NCBI RefSeq assembly: GCF_032163395.1
Contig: NZ_CP119968.1
Coordinates: 3,002,001-3,066,000, forward strand
Direction of reading: 5' to 3'
Origin: Gloeocapsopsis dulcis
GTDB lineage: Bacteria; Cyanobacteriota; Cyanobacteriia; Cyanobacteriales; Chroococcidiopsidaceae
Length of the DNA: 64,000 nucleotides
Of this stretch, positions 7,610 to 16,097 are shown one piece after another. How positions within the stretch are numbered: the first letter of the stretch is position 1; the number at the start of each line of letters is the position of its first letter. Position numbers and translations under genes: made by a program. A model generated the notes under the pieces. It did not search any database. It was not told where the DNA came from and saw nothing but the letters and a program-made list of their open reading frames with translations.

Positions 7610-9385
7610 TTAATCTACCGTTCTCAGTTCGTAGATATTCCACAGTGCGCCACCATAAGCTGAGTATTGTACGCCTTGAATGCGATCGCGCACAGCCGTC
7701 AGTGAAGTTGGTGTAAACAAGTGAATCAAAGGTAAGTGTTCTGCCGCAATCCGCTGGGCTTCAAAATAATATTCTTTACGCTTCTCCTCATCTAATTCTT
7801 GCGCCCCCTCAATGTAAAGGCGACCGATTTCTGCTTCCCAGGCAGGGACTTCGCGCCCTTCAAGCGGTGTTTGTCCAGCGGTAGGTTTTTGATTCCAAGG
7901 GTGAAATTCGCCATCAGGCGACCAAAAATTAGCGCTTCCGTTCGGATCGAGTCCTCCTCCGCTAGTTGCACCAAAAATTGCTTCCCAGTCGAATGTATTA
8001 AATATTTTGTTTCCTAAGACGCTAAAATCAATCAACTGAAAATCCATTTGAATACCGATTTTACTTAAATCAAGCTTCATTTGCGATCCAACTATTTCAC
8101 CAGTTCTACTACCAGCAGAACCTAATAGCGTAAAGCGAACTCGATTGCCATCAGCATCTAATAATTGTCCTTGATTGTTGTATTTAAATCCTGCTTTTTG
8201 TAGCAATTCCCTTGCTTTGTCAAGATTGTAATCGTATACTTTTAACCCTTGTTCAGGAGATAAATAAAACGGACTTTTTACCCAAATTGTTGAGTGTTGT
8301 AGTTCGCCAATTCCCCGTAGGGCAATATTCAACATTGCTGGACGATTTATGGCATGAGAGATCGCTTGTCGAAACTCAACAGTATTAAACCAGCGCGATT
8401 TAACTGGATCGATTAAAGGCTTGCCGTCTCTACGACCTTTGTTTTGGTTAAAAGCAATATAAATTGAACCAGTATCGGGTCCACCGTTGTAAATATTAAA
8501 TGCCCCTCGTGTTTCTTCCCGTTTGAGTAAAGAAAAGTTTCTCGCCGCAACTTCAAGAACATCCAATCCTTTTGAGCGAAACTGAATTAAAGATGTATCT
8601 GGACTTTCGACAATTTGCCAGATCATTCTTTCAATATAGGGTTGAGGATTTCCTTGGGCATCTTGTCGCCAATGATAGGGGTTTCGGCGAAATGTTACGC
8701 GTTCGCTAGGTACATAACTTTCGAGTTTGTATGGACCATTACTCACAATTTTTGCAGGATCTGTATCTGTTCCCCAAGTCGATAAAAATATCAAATTGCC
8801 ATTGCGATCTTTAGTGTTGGCTGCTTGCTGGAGGGCGTGTTTTGGTAAGATTGATACTCCACCAACCGTTCTGAGTAAAGGGGCAAACGGTTCAGGAGAA
8901 GTAACCTCAATGCGACGATCGTCAATTTTTCGTAGCTGTGGTAAAGCCTTGCTTTCACCAATTTGTAGGATATCTCTATAGCTTGTGGGAATTTCAGTAC
9001 TAAAATAAAGCTCGTTAAATGTAAACAAAACATCATCGGTAGTAAGTGGTTGTCCATCTGACCACTTGAGTCCCTCGCGCAGTGTGAAAATAATGCGTTG
9101 CCCATCCTCTTCCCACCTCTCCGCTAAGCCTGGTGAAAGTTCCCCAGTCACACCATTTTCCGTTAGCATTCCTTCGTAAATTGGACCGAAGACGTTAGGT
9201 GACTCTTTGCTGAGAACGAGGTTAAAAGTCTTAGGATCGGCAGTGATTGCAGTGACTACTTGCGATACTTGGGCGGCTTCTGTTCGATAATTTTGTGGAT
9301 TACAACCCGCAAGCGCGATCGCCAAAACAAAGCTTAACCCAATAGCAATCCAACGACGTAAAATACTTAGTATTGTAGCGTTCAT
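7610..9385 (-). CDS. ABC transporter solute-binding lipoprotein, family 5, copy 2
   Basis: The 591-residue protein starts at ATG 9385 with a signal (ILSILRRWIAIGLSFVLAIALAGC); the lipobox cysteine is near residue 28. Family blocks are LSDGQPLTTDDVLFTF-like WSDGQPLTTDD, SNGPYKLESYVPSERVTFRRN and FRQAISHAINRPAML. It ends with an IQGVQYSAYGGALWNIYEL tail nearly identical to copy 1. Family members bind oligopeptides, nickel or related solutes outside the inner membrane. The SMP-30 gene starts only a few bases beyond its 5' end on the same strand, but lies upstream, so co-transcription of the two is possible. The ligand is undetermined. Confidence 0.9.
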   Translation of the reverse strand: MNATILSILRRWIAIGLSFVLAIALAGCNPQNYRTEAAQVSQVVTAITADPKTFNLVLSKESPNVFGPIYEGMLTENGVTGELSPGLAERWEEDGQRIIFTLREGLKWSDGQPLTTDDVLFTFNELYFSTEIPTSYRDILQIGESKALPQLRKIDDRRIEVTSPEPFAPLLRTVGGVSILPKHALQQAANTKDRNGNLIFLSTWGTDTDPAKIVSNGPYKLESYVPSERVTFRRNPYHWRQDAQGNPQPYIERMIWQIVESPDTSLIQFRSKGLDVLEVAARNFSLLKREETRGAFNIYNGGPDTGSIYIAFNQNKGRRDGKPLIDPVKSRWFNTVEFRQAISHAINRPAMLNIALRGIGELQHSTIWVKSPFYLSPEQGLKVYDYNLDKARELLQKAGFKYNNQGQLLDADGNRVRFTLLGSAGSRTGEIVGSQMKLDLSKIGIQMDFQLIDFSVLGNKIFNTFDWEAIFGATSGGGLDPNGSANFWSPDGEFHPWNQKPTAGQTPLEGREVPAWEAEIGRLYIEGAQELDEEKRKEYYFEAQRIAAEHLPLIHLFTPTSLTAVRDRIQGVQYSAYGGALWNIYELRTVD

Positions 9386-9388
9386 CCT

Positions 9389-10267
9389 TCACCCTGCAAA
9401 TTCATAAGTAGGCATACCTGAAGTAGTGGTGGAGAGGCTAAACAAGTCTCCTGAATAGAAGCTTTTTTGAATTTCTTCCTCGCTCAAACCGACTGACGCA
9501 GTTGTGACATAAAGTGTTGCTAAATCTTGATTACCAAAAACACAACACGTAGGGCGTTGCACAGGCATAGCAATACGCGTCATCTCTTTTCCACTAGGAT
9601 CGAATTTGACAATACACCAACCATCCCAAATTGCTGACCAAATACACCCGTCTCGATCTACCGTCAAGCCATCAGGAACGCCATCGATATTGATCTCAGC
9701 AAATACGCGCTGATTACTAATATTGCCACTCTCTAAATCAAAGTCGAATGCGTAAATCTTTTTTAAGGGCGAATCAGTTAAATAAAACGTACTTTGATCG
9801 GGACTCCATCCAAGTCCATTTGACACCGTTAACCCTGTTAAAACGACGTGCAAAGAACCATCAGGATCGTAGCGAAATAACCGCGCATCTGCTCCACTTG
9901 TAGACATGGAACCAAACCAAAAACGCCCTACAGCATCGCATTTACCATCATTAAGACGAATATCCGATGGTTGCTCTTCTTCCACCTCAATAATCGGCGT
10001 CACTTCACCGTTACTCGTATCTAAAAACGCCAAGTGATGGCGCAGCGCCAGAACAAAACGATTTGTTCCTACTGGTGCAAGACAACCGACAACTTCGCCC
10101 ACATCAAAAAACTTTTGTTCGCCTGTTTTTGGGTTGAACTCGTGGACGCGGTGATTGTAAATATCAACCCAGTATAGTAATTGCTTTTGTGAGTGCCAAC
10201 AAGGTCCTTCTCCTAACCTTGCTCTAGCAATCAGAATATTTTTTGGTGATTCATTAATAGAATTCAT
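9389..10267 (-). CDS. SMP-30/gluconolactonase/LRE family beta-propeller protein
   Basis: The ATG at 10267 (MNSINESPKNILIARARLGEGP) is preferred over 10303 and gives 292 residues. Signatures are RLGEGPCWHSQKQLLYWVDI at the start, RLNDGKCDAVGRFWFGSM in the middle, NGLGWSPDQSTFYLTDS and VPDGLTVDRDGCIWSAIWDG. These residues place the metal-binding Glu, Asn and Asp of a six-bladed propeller lactonase. Family members hydrolyse sugar lactones such as gluconolactone. Its stop lies just before the start of the copy-2 binding protein on the same strand, so they may form a short transcription unit. The substrate is not decided by sequence. Confidence 0.87.
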   Translation of the reverse strand: MNSINESPKNILIARARLGEGPCWHSQKQLLYWVDIYNHRVHEFNPKTGEQKFFDVGEVVGCLAPVGTNRFVLALRHHLAFLDTSNGEVTPIIEVEEEQPSDIRLNDGKCDAVGRFWFGSMSTSGADARLFRYDPDGSLHVVLTGLTVSNGLGWSPDQSTFYLTDSPLKKIYAFDFDLESGNISNQRVFAEINIDGVPDGLTVDRDGCIWSAIWDGWCIVKFDPSGKEMTRIAMPVQRPTCCVFGNQDLATLYVTTASVGLSEEEIQKSFYSGDLFSLSTTTSGMPTYEFAG

Positions 10268-10316
10268 AAGGATTTTTATATCTTCTCGTGGGTGGGCAGG
10301 CAAGATGCCTACCCCA

Positions 10317-10796
10317 CTAAGCTTGTTGAAGTAATGCTACCGCATACGCGGCGATGCCTTCTTCTCTGCCTACGGGACCTAATTTTTCATTTGTTGTTGC
10401 TTTAATACCAATTTGTTCGGGTTGTACTTCTAAAACTTCTGCAAGGCGCGATCGCATTTGTTGAATATGCGGCTTCAACTTCGGACGTTCCGCGACAACA
10501 ACTGAGTCAATATTGCCAATTTGCCAGCCGCGATCGCCAATTAATTGATTCACTTTTGCTAACAAAACTAAACTATCTGCACCTTTCCACTGCGGATCAG
10601 TCGGCGGAAAATACAACCCAATGTCACCCAAACTTAAAGCACCTAACATCGCGTCCATCATCGCGTGGGTAAGAACATCAGCATCACTATGTCCAAGTAA
10701 GCCGCGATCGTGCGGAATTTCTACGCCGCCCAAAATCAAACGCCGATCAAAGCTTAATTGATGAATATCGTAGCCATTACCAATCCGAATGTTCAT
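10317..10796 (-). CDS. ispF: 2-C-methyl-D-erythritol 2,4-cyclodiphosphate synthase
   Basis: The 159-residue protein shows [12 protein letters not shown] at the start (metal-binding Asp and His), [23 protein letters not shown] (second metal ligand H in GHSDAD), [18 protein letters not shown] and the C-terminal [20 protein letters not shown]. IspF closes the cyclic diphosphate in the MEP pathway that makes the isoprenoid precursors for carotenoids, chlorophyll phytyl tails and quinones. Length and motifs are complete. The trmD gene lies about 60 bases upstream on the same strand, so the two may be co-transcribed. Confidence 0.95.
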   Translation of the reverse strand: MNIRIGNGYDIHQLSFDRRLILGGVEIPHDRGLLGHSDADVLTHAMMDAMLGALSLGDIGLYFPPTDPQWKGADSLVLLAKVNQLIGDRGWQIGNIDSVVVAERPKLKPHIQQMRSRLAEVLEVQPEQIGIKATTNEKLGPVGREEGIAAYAVALLQQA

Positions 10797-10855
10797 GAGC
10801 GCAATTATCCCTCTTGTAGTAACGATACCTCAGTTGCTAATAGCTAAATGCTTTA

Positions 10856-11557
10856 CTATTCTGATTGCGATTTGATATTTTCTAACCATTCAGCATATAG
10901 ATCAGGGCGGCGATCGCGCGTGCGTTGAATTTGTTGTTCGTAGCGCCACTGGGCAATTTTTTCATGGTTGCCTGAGCGCAATACATCAGGTACTTTCCAC
11001 CCTCGAAACTCTGCTGGACGTGTATATTGTGGATAGTCTAGTAGTCCTGCTTCAAAACTTTCGGCTTTGAGTGATTCCACTTTACCTACTGTTCCAGGAA
11101 GTAACCGCGTGACGCCGTTGATTAACGCTAGCGCCGGAATTTCACCCCCAGTTAACACAAAATCACCTAAAGAAACCTCTCGCGTCACCACGTGAAGCAC
11201 CCGCTCATCGACACCTTCATAATGACCGCAAATCACTACTAACTGCTCGTACGTCGCCAATTCTTGAAGTAAAGGTTGCTTTAGGGTTTGTCCTTGGGGA
11301 GTCATCAGCACAATCTCCCGTCGGGGTAAAGCGGGTAAAGATTCAATTGCCGCAAAGATGGGTTCAGGCTTCATCAACATTCCCACGCCACCACCGTAAG
11401 GTTCATCATCAACTTTGTGATGTTTATCTGTCGTAAAATCGCGGGGATTGATTAAATTAACTGTAGCAATTTGGCGTGCTAAAGCCTTCCCTAACAATCC
11501 TGACTTCAGGGCAGAGCTAAAAAAATCTGGAAATAGGGTAACTATATCAAATCGCAC
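10856..11557 (-). CDS. trmD: tRNA (guanine37-N1)-methyltransferase
   Basis: The 233-residue protein has MRFDIVTLFPDFF, the deep trefoil-knot cofactor site LVVICGHYEGVDERV and SLGDFVLTGGEIPALALING, and the closing EFRGWKVPDVLRSGNHEKIAQWR. TrmD methylates G37 beside the anticodon using S-adenosylmethionine and prevents frameshifting. Length is normal and all expected knots are present. The gene is followed on the same strand by ispF. It lies opposite to cphB, and the spacer holds a candidate NtcA site. Confidence 0.95.
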   Translation of the reverse strand: MRFDIVTLFPDFFSSALKSGLLGKALARQIATVNLINPRDFTTDKHHKVDDEPYGGGVGMLMKPEPIFAAIESLPALPRREIVLMTPQGQTLKQPLLQELATYEQLVVICGHYEGVDERVLHVVTREVSLGDFVLTGGEIPALALINGVTRLLPGTVGKVESLKAESFEAGLLDYPQYTRPAEFRGWKVPDVLRSGNHEKIAQWRYEQQIQRTRDRRPDLYAEWLENIKSQSE

Positions 11558-11605
11558 AGTAATTCAATAAAGAAACAGTTAATTTGAGGAATTAGTTAGT
11601 GACTA

Positions 11606-11619
11606 GTAGCTAGTGGTAC
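11606..11619 (+). promoter_or_regulatory. Candidate NtcA binding site (GTA-N8-TAC) upstream of cphB
   Basis: GTA at 11606-11608 and TAC at 11617-11619 are separated by exactly eight bases. A TA-N3-T sequence (TAACTT, 11643-11648) begins 23 bases after the site, near the class II NtcA promoter spacing of about 22. The motif occurs by chance about once in 4 kb, but this one faces nitrogen-storage genes. The implied leader to cphB would be about 270 bases. A hairpin ATTGCTC/GAGCAAT lies at 11740-11760 in that leader. Confidence 0.5.
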
Positions 11620-11921
11620 AGGCAGGACACCTGGAACTCTTGTAACTTAATGTTTTAGCTAAAAGTTTTTCTAATTGCTTGAATTATGTTTAAATATTTT
11701 CACATCTTGCGGATTATTATTAAAGATTCAGGGTTAAAAATTGCTCGACCTAGGAGCAATCCTCAGCAAAGAAGTTGCTTGTCAGACCAGTTCGTAATTG
11801 TGGTGCAGCAATGAGCGATCACTGGCATTTGTTGAGCAAGCAATTCAGGTCACGTGTGCGATCTGAATTCATTGATCTGCGGTCGGGTTTAAGTTCCCTG
11901 AGGCTGAAAAGAGGAAGACAT

Positions 11922-12782
11922 ATGGCGCAACTAGAAGCTCAATTGCTAGGAATGAGAAAGCTCCAATCTACCACAACTGCCGTATTGATTATAGGTGGTG
12001 CCGAAGACAAAGTTCACGGAAGAGAGATATTACAAACATTTTTTAACCGCGCTGGCGGACAAAATGCACGCATTGCGATTATTCCCTCGGCTTCACGCGA
12101 ACCAGCCATCATTGGTAACAGGTACATGAGTATCTTTGAAGAAATGGGAGCTAAGCAAGTTGAGCTACTAGATATTCGCGAAAGACAGCAGTGTGAAGAT
12201 CCTGATGTCCAAAAGTGTTTAGAAACTTGCACTGGAGTATTTTGGACTGGTGGAGATCAACTGCGTTTATGTGGTGTATTAGCCGATACTCCTGCAATGG
12301 AGACAATTCGCCAACGCGTACAGCGTAACGAACTGACATTAGCTGGAACGAGTGCCGGAGCCGCTGTCATGGGTCATTATATGATTGCAGGTGGCGGAAG
12401 TGGCGAGTCCCCAAATCGCTCCTTGGTTGATTTGGGAACAGGCTTAGGAATTATTCCTGAGTTGATCGTCGATCAACACTTTCAGAACCGCAACCGCATG
12501 GCACGCTTAATTAGCGCGATCGCTTGCTATCCAGATCGTTTGGGTATTGGCATTGATGAAGATACCTGTGCTTTGGTAGAAAGTGATGGAACTTTACAAG
12601 TTATGGGAAAAGGAACTGTTACTGTGATTGATCCTGGCGCAGTAACGCATACTAATTACAGTGAAGTCACGGCTACCGAACCTTTGAGTTTACATAACTT
12701 ACGTCTACACATTCTCAGTTACGGCGATCGCTATCACTTGTATAAGCGCAAAGTTTTATCTACCAGTCAACTCCAGAAGTAA
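11922..12782 (+). CDS. cphB: Cyanophycinase
   Basis: The ORF is open from 11775, but the ATG at 11922 (MAQLEAQLLGM), preceded by GAGGAAG, gives 286 residues, close to known cyanophycinases (about 270). The serine-peptidase core is clear: VLIIGGAEDK, GVFWTGGDQLRL and the nucleophile elbow AGTSAGAAVMG with Ser144; IVDQHFQNRNRMARL and IGIDEDTCALV follow. The enzyme is a cytoplasmic exopeptidase that cuts cyanophycin into beta-Asp-Arg dipeptides. cphA follows 138 bases downstream on the same strand, as in other cyanobacterial cphBA operons. A possible NtcA site lies upstream, in line with nitrogen control. Confidence 0.94.
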   Translation: MAQLEAQLLGMRKLQSTTTAVLIIGGAEDKVHGREILQTFFNRAGGQNARIAIIPSASREPAIIGNRYMSIFEEMGAKQVELLDIRERQQCEDPDVQKCLETCTGVFWTGGDQLRLCGVLADTPAMETIRQRVQRNELTLAGTSAGAAVMGHYMIAGGGSGESPNRSLVDLGTGLGIIPELIVDQHFQNRNRMARLISAIACYPDRLGIGIDEDTCALVESDGTLQVMGKGTVTVIDPGAVTHTNYSEVTATEPLSLHNLRLHILSYGDRYHLYKRKVLSTSQLQK

Positions 12783-12920
12783 TTAGGGTTACTGTAGCAC
12801 TATCATTAAGTAAGTTTATGACTTCCTAACCTAGATAGCTGACAAACTGTTCTCAGTGAACAGTTTCCTGCTCAAGCACAAGTGGAAACTAGATTATTGG
12901 ATGCGAATTCAAGAGCGCAC

Positions 12921-15617
12921 ATGAGAATCCTCAAAATCCAGACTTTACGCGGTCCAAACTACTGGAGTATTCGACGGCACAAGCTAATCGTTATGCGATT
13001 AGATTTAGAAGAATTAGCTGAGAAACCCTCCAACGAAATATCAGGCTTCTACGAAGGATTAGTCGAGGTGCTACCAAGTCTGGAATCACACTTGTGTTCG
13101 CCTGGCTGTCATGGTGGTTTTTTGATGCGGGTACGTGAAGGCACATTGATGGGGCACATCATCGAGCACGTTGCCCTGGAATTACAAGAACTTGCAGGAA
13201 TGCCTGCAGGGTTTGGTCGAACGCGGGAAACGGGAACCCCTGGAGTTTATCAAGTTGTCTTTGAGTACCAAGAAGAGCAAGCAGGACGTTATGCTGCTAG
13301 GGCAGCAGTGCGACTTTGTCAAAGCATCGTTAATAAAGGGTACTATCTACGACAAGAGCTTGAGCAAGACATAGAAGATCTAAGAGATCTACAGCGCGAT
13401 GCAGCACTAGGACCAAGTACTGATGCGATTGTCCAAGAAGCCCAAGCCCGAGGAATTCCTTCGATGACTTTGGGAACGCGGTTTTTAATTCAACTCGGTT
13501 ACGGCGTTCATCAAAAACGCATTCAAGCGACAATGACAGCCCAGACAGGAATTTTGGGAGTCGAACTTGCCTGTGATAAAGAAGGAACAAAGCGGATTCT
13601 CGCAGATGCAGGAGTGCCAGTTCCTAGAGGCACAGTGATTAATTATTTTGATGAACTCGAAAGTGCGATCGCAGATGTTGGTGGCTACCCAATCGTAATT
13701 AAACCTCTCGATGGCAATCATGGTCGAGGAATTACAATCGATATTCGGAATTGGGACGAAGCTGAAGCGGCTTATGATGCCGCAAGAGATGTGTCACGAT
13801 CAATCATTATTGAACGCTACTATACTGGTCGCGACCACCGTGTTTTAGTTGTTGATGGCAAAGTTGTTGCCGTCGCAGAACGCATACCTGCCCATGTTGT
13901 CGGCGATGGTGTGAGTACGATTGAAGAACTCATTGAGCAAACTAATCGCGATCCGAATCGCGGTGAAGGACACGATAACGTTCTGACTCGTATTGAGCTT
14001 GACCGGACTAGCTACCAGCTTTTAGAACGCCAGGGGTATACTGTTGATACCGTGCCACCTAAAGATGAAATTTGCTATCTGCGCGCGACAGCCAACTTAA
14101 GTACTGGTGGCATTGCCGTAGATCGAACCGACGATATTCATCCCGAAAATTTATGGTTGGCGCAGCGAGTTGCTAAGATTATCGGTTTAGATATTGCAGG
14201 CATTGATATTGTCACAGAAAACATTACACGCCCCTTGCGTGAAGTTGATGGCGTGATTGTAGAAGTCAATGCTGCCCCTGGGTTTAGAATGCACGTCAGC
14301 CCTAGTCGCGGAATTCCTCGCAATGTCGCGGGAGCTGTATTAGATATGCTCTTTCCTCCCGAAAAAACCAGCCGTGTCCCCATCTTAGCGGTAACTGGCA
14401 CAAACGGTAAAACAACAACAACGCGACTATTAGCGCATATTTTTAAGCAAACAGGTCAGGTTATTGGTTATACAACAACTGACGGAACGTACATTGGCGA
14501 CTATTTAGTTGAACCAGGCGATAATACAGGTCCGCAAAGCGCGCAACTGATTCTGCAAGATCCTACTGTGGAAGTTGCTGTATTAGAGTCGGCACGCGGA
14601 GGAATTTTACGCTCAGGGTTAGCGTTTGATGCTAGTAATGTTGGCGTTGTGTTGAATGTGGCTGCGGATCATTTGGGAATCGGCGATATTGATACTATCG
14701 ATCAAATGGCACACCTCAAGAGTGTAGTTGCAGAAGCTGTCTTACCTAATGGTTATGCGGTACTAAATGCAGACGATCACCGCGTGGCTGCGATGCGCGA
14801 TCGCGTCAAATCTCAGGTAGCTTTCTTTACAATGAATCCTGAAAATGAACTGGTGAAGCGACACACCCAACAAGGTGGATTAGCAGCAGTCTATGAAAAC
14901 GGTTACTTATCGATTCTCAAAGGTGATTGGACACTACGCATCGAACAAGCAGTGAATGTTCCCATCACAATGGCAGGTAAAGCACCGTTTATGATTGCTA
15001 ATGCCTTAGCTGCAAGTTTAGCCGCTTTTGTGCAAGGAGTCTCAATTGAGCAAATTCGCGCTGGGCTAAATACATTTAAAGCCTCGGTGAAGCAAACACC
15101 AGGACGAATGAATTTATTCAATTTAGGTCGCTATCACGCGCTGATTGATTATGCTCATAATCCCCATAGCTACGAAGCATTAGGTGGTTTCATTCGCAAT
15201 TGGACTGGCGAGAGGATTGGCGTAGTTGGTGGACCTGGCGATCGCCGCGATGAAGACTTTATTACACTCGGTAAACTCTCTGCTGGCATTTTTGATCGCA
15301 TTATTATCAAAGAAGATGATAATACCCGCGGTCGGTCTCGCGGTTCAGCTGCTGAACTTATCCTTAAAGGTATCATGCAAGTCAAACCCGACTGCCCTTA
15401 CGAATCAATTTTGGATGAGACAACTGCGATTAATAAAGGACTCGATAGTGCCTCTGACGGCAGTTTAGTCGTCATTTTACCTGAGAGTGTGACACGGGCA
15501 ATTAGCTTAATTGAAGCGCGCCGCCCTGTTGGAGATGATATTCAACAGCTAAACGAAAGTCTAGCTACAACAGACACGCAAATTAGCGTACAATCTTCTG
15601 TTGCCAATCAGTTGTAA
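12921..15617 (+). CDS. cphA: Cyanophycin synthetase
   Basis: The ATG at 12921 (MRILKIQTLRGPNYWSIRR) gives 898 residues; an upstream GTG adds 13 unsupported ones. Order of domains: N-terminal domain with CSPGCHGGFLMRV, an ATP-grasp domain (about 200-480: PIVIKPLDGNHGRGIT, EVNAAPGFRMH) and a Mur-ligase-like domain from about 490 with P-loop AVTGTNGKTTTTRL and later LIDYAHNPHSYEALG. The enzyme elongates multi-L-arginyl-poly-L-aspartate, the nitrogen reserve granule, using ATP for Asp and then Arg addition. All three domains are intact and length is typical. Confidence 0.96.
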   Translation: MRILKIQTLRGPNYWSIRRHKLIVMRLDLEELAEKPSNEISGFYEGLVEVLPSLESHLCSPGCHGGFLMRVREGTLMGHIIEHVALELQELAGMPAGFGRTRETGTPGVYQVVFEYQEEQAGRYAARAAVRLCQSIVNKGYYLRQELEQDIEDLRDLQRDAALGPSTDAIVQEAQARGIPSMTLGTRFLIQLGYGVHQKRIQATMTAQTGILGVELACDKEGTKRILADAGVPVPRGTVINYFDELESAIADVGGYPIVIKPLDGNHGRGITIDIRNWDEAEAAYDAARDVSRSIIIERYYTGRDHRVLVVDGKVVAVAERIPAHVVGDGVSTIEELIEQTNRDPNRGEGHDNVLTRIELDRTSYQLLERQGYTVDTVPPKDEICYLRATANLSTGGIAVDRTDDIHPENLWLAQRVAKIIGLDIAGIDIVTENITRPLREVDGVIVEVNAAPGFRMHVSPSRGIPRNVAGAVLDMLFPPEKTSRVPILAVTGTNGKTTTTRLLAHIFKQTGQVIGYTTTDGTYIGDYLVEPGDNTGPQSAQLILQDPTVEVAVLESARGGILRSGLAFDASNVGVVLNVAADHLGIGDIDTIDQMAHLKSVVAEAVLPNGYAVLNADDHRVAAMRDRVKSQVAFFTMNPENELVKRHTQQGGLAAVYENGYLSILKGDWTLRIEQAVNVPITMAGKAPFMIANALAASLAAFVQGVSIEQIRAGLNTFKASVKQTPGRMNLFNLGRYHALIDYAHNPHSYEALGGFIRNWTGERIGVVGGPGDRRDEDFITLGKLSAGIFDRIIIKEDDNTRGRSRGSAAELILKGIMQVKPDCPYESILDETTAINKGLDSASDGSLVVILPESVTRAISLIEARRPVGDDIQQLNESLATTDTQISVQSSVANQL

Positions 15618-15685
15618 GCAGACCTCTTGCATAAACGCTTGGCGAATAAATTCGCAGCTAAACAAACTAAGTCCACCTCTATAAA

Positions 15686-15775
15686 GTTTTGAATTTTGAG
15701 TTTTGAGTTTTGAATTGAAGAAAATAACTCATAACTCAAAACTCATCACTCTCTTAAGCTCAAAACTTAAAACTT
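15686..15775. repeat. Inverted STRR tract between cphA and tatA, possible bidirectional terminator
   Basis: TTTTGAG/TTTTGAA heptamers at 15686-15715 are followed by CTCAAAAC-type heptamers at 15731-15775, so the two halves can pair into a long imperfect hairpin. It separates converging genes. Just upstream (about 15640-15680) a degraded copy of the AAGTCCAC repeat described at 19217 is present. Confidence 0.6.
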
Positions 15776-15858
15776 GGTTCGGGTGGACCCCGACTTCAGT
15801 AGGGTATTTATGATTCGCGCAAGAAATCTAGTAAGAAAATGGTATCAAACTGGCATCA

Positions 15859-16029
15859 TCAATCTTGTTGATCTTGTTCGACACCATCTTCAGATCCTTT
15901 TAACTCTTCCTTAAAACCACGCAAGGTTTTACCCAAGGCACTACCCACCTCTGGAATCTTCTTAGGACCAAAGATCAATATTGCAGCTAGAGCAATAACA
16001 CCTACCTCTGGCCATCCTAAACCAAACAT
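15859..16029 (-). CDS. tatA: Sec-independent translocase subunit TatA/E
   Basis: The ATG at 16029 (MFGLGWPEV) gives 56 residues; the longer ORF start at 16056 is unlikely. The features are exactly those of TatA: a short N-terminal segment, one membrane helix (VGVIALAAILIFGPKKIPEVG with the FGP hinge), an amphipathic helix (ALGKTLRGFKEEL) and an acidic tail. TatA forms the variable-size channel for folded proteins with twin-arginine signals in the plasma or thylakoid membrane. No tatB-like or tatC gene lies nearby. Confidence 0.92.
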   Translation of the reverse strand: MFGLGWPEVGVIALAAILIFGPKKIPEVGSALGKTLRGFKEELKGSEDGVEQDQQD

Positions 16030-16097
16030 ATTTGCCTCCTGGAAACCTTCCTGCATTAATATAAACAGGAAGCGAACCTTTTTTTTGTATATTACAC

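Noticed and set aside
11740-11760. Hairpin ATTGCTC/GAGCAAT upstream of cphB as a riboswitch or attenuator
   Set aside because: A single 7-bp stem without a T run or larger conserved fold; too weak for a call.
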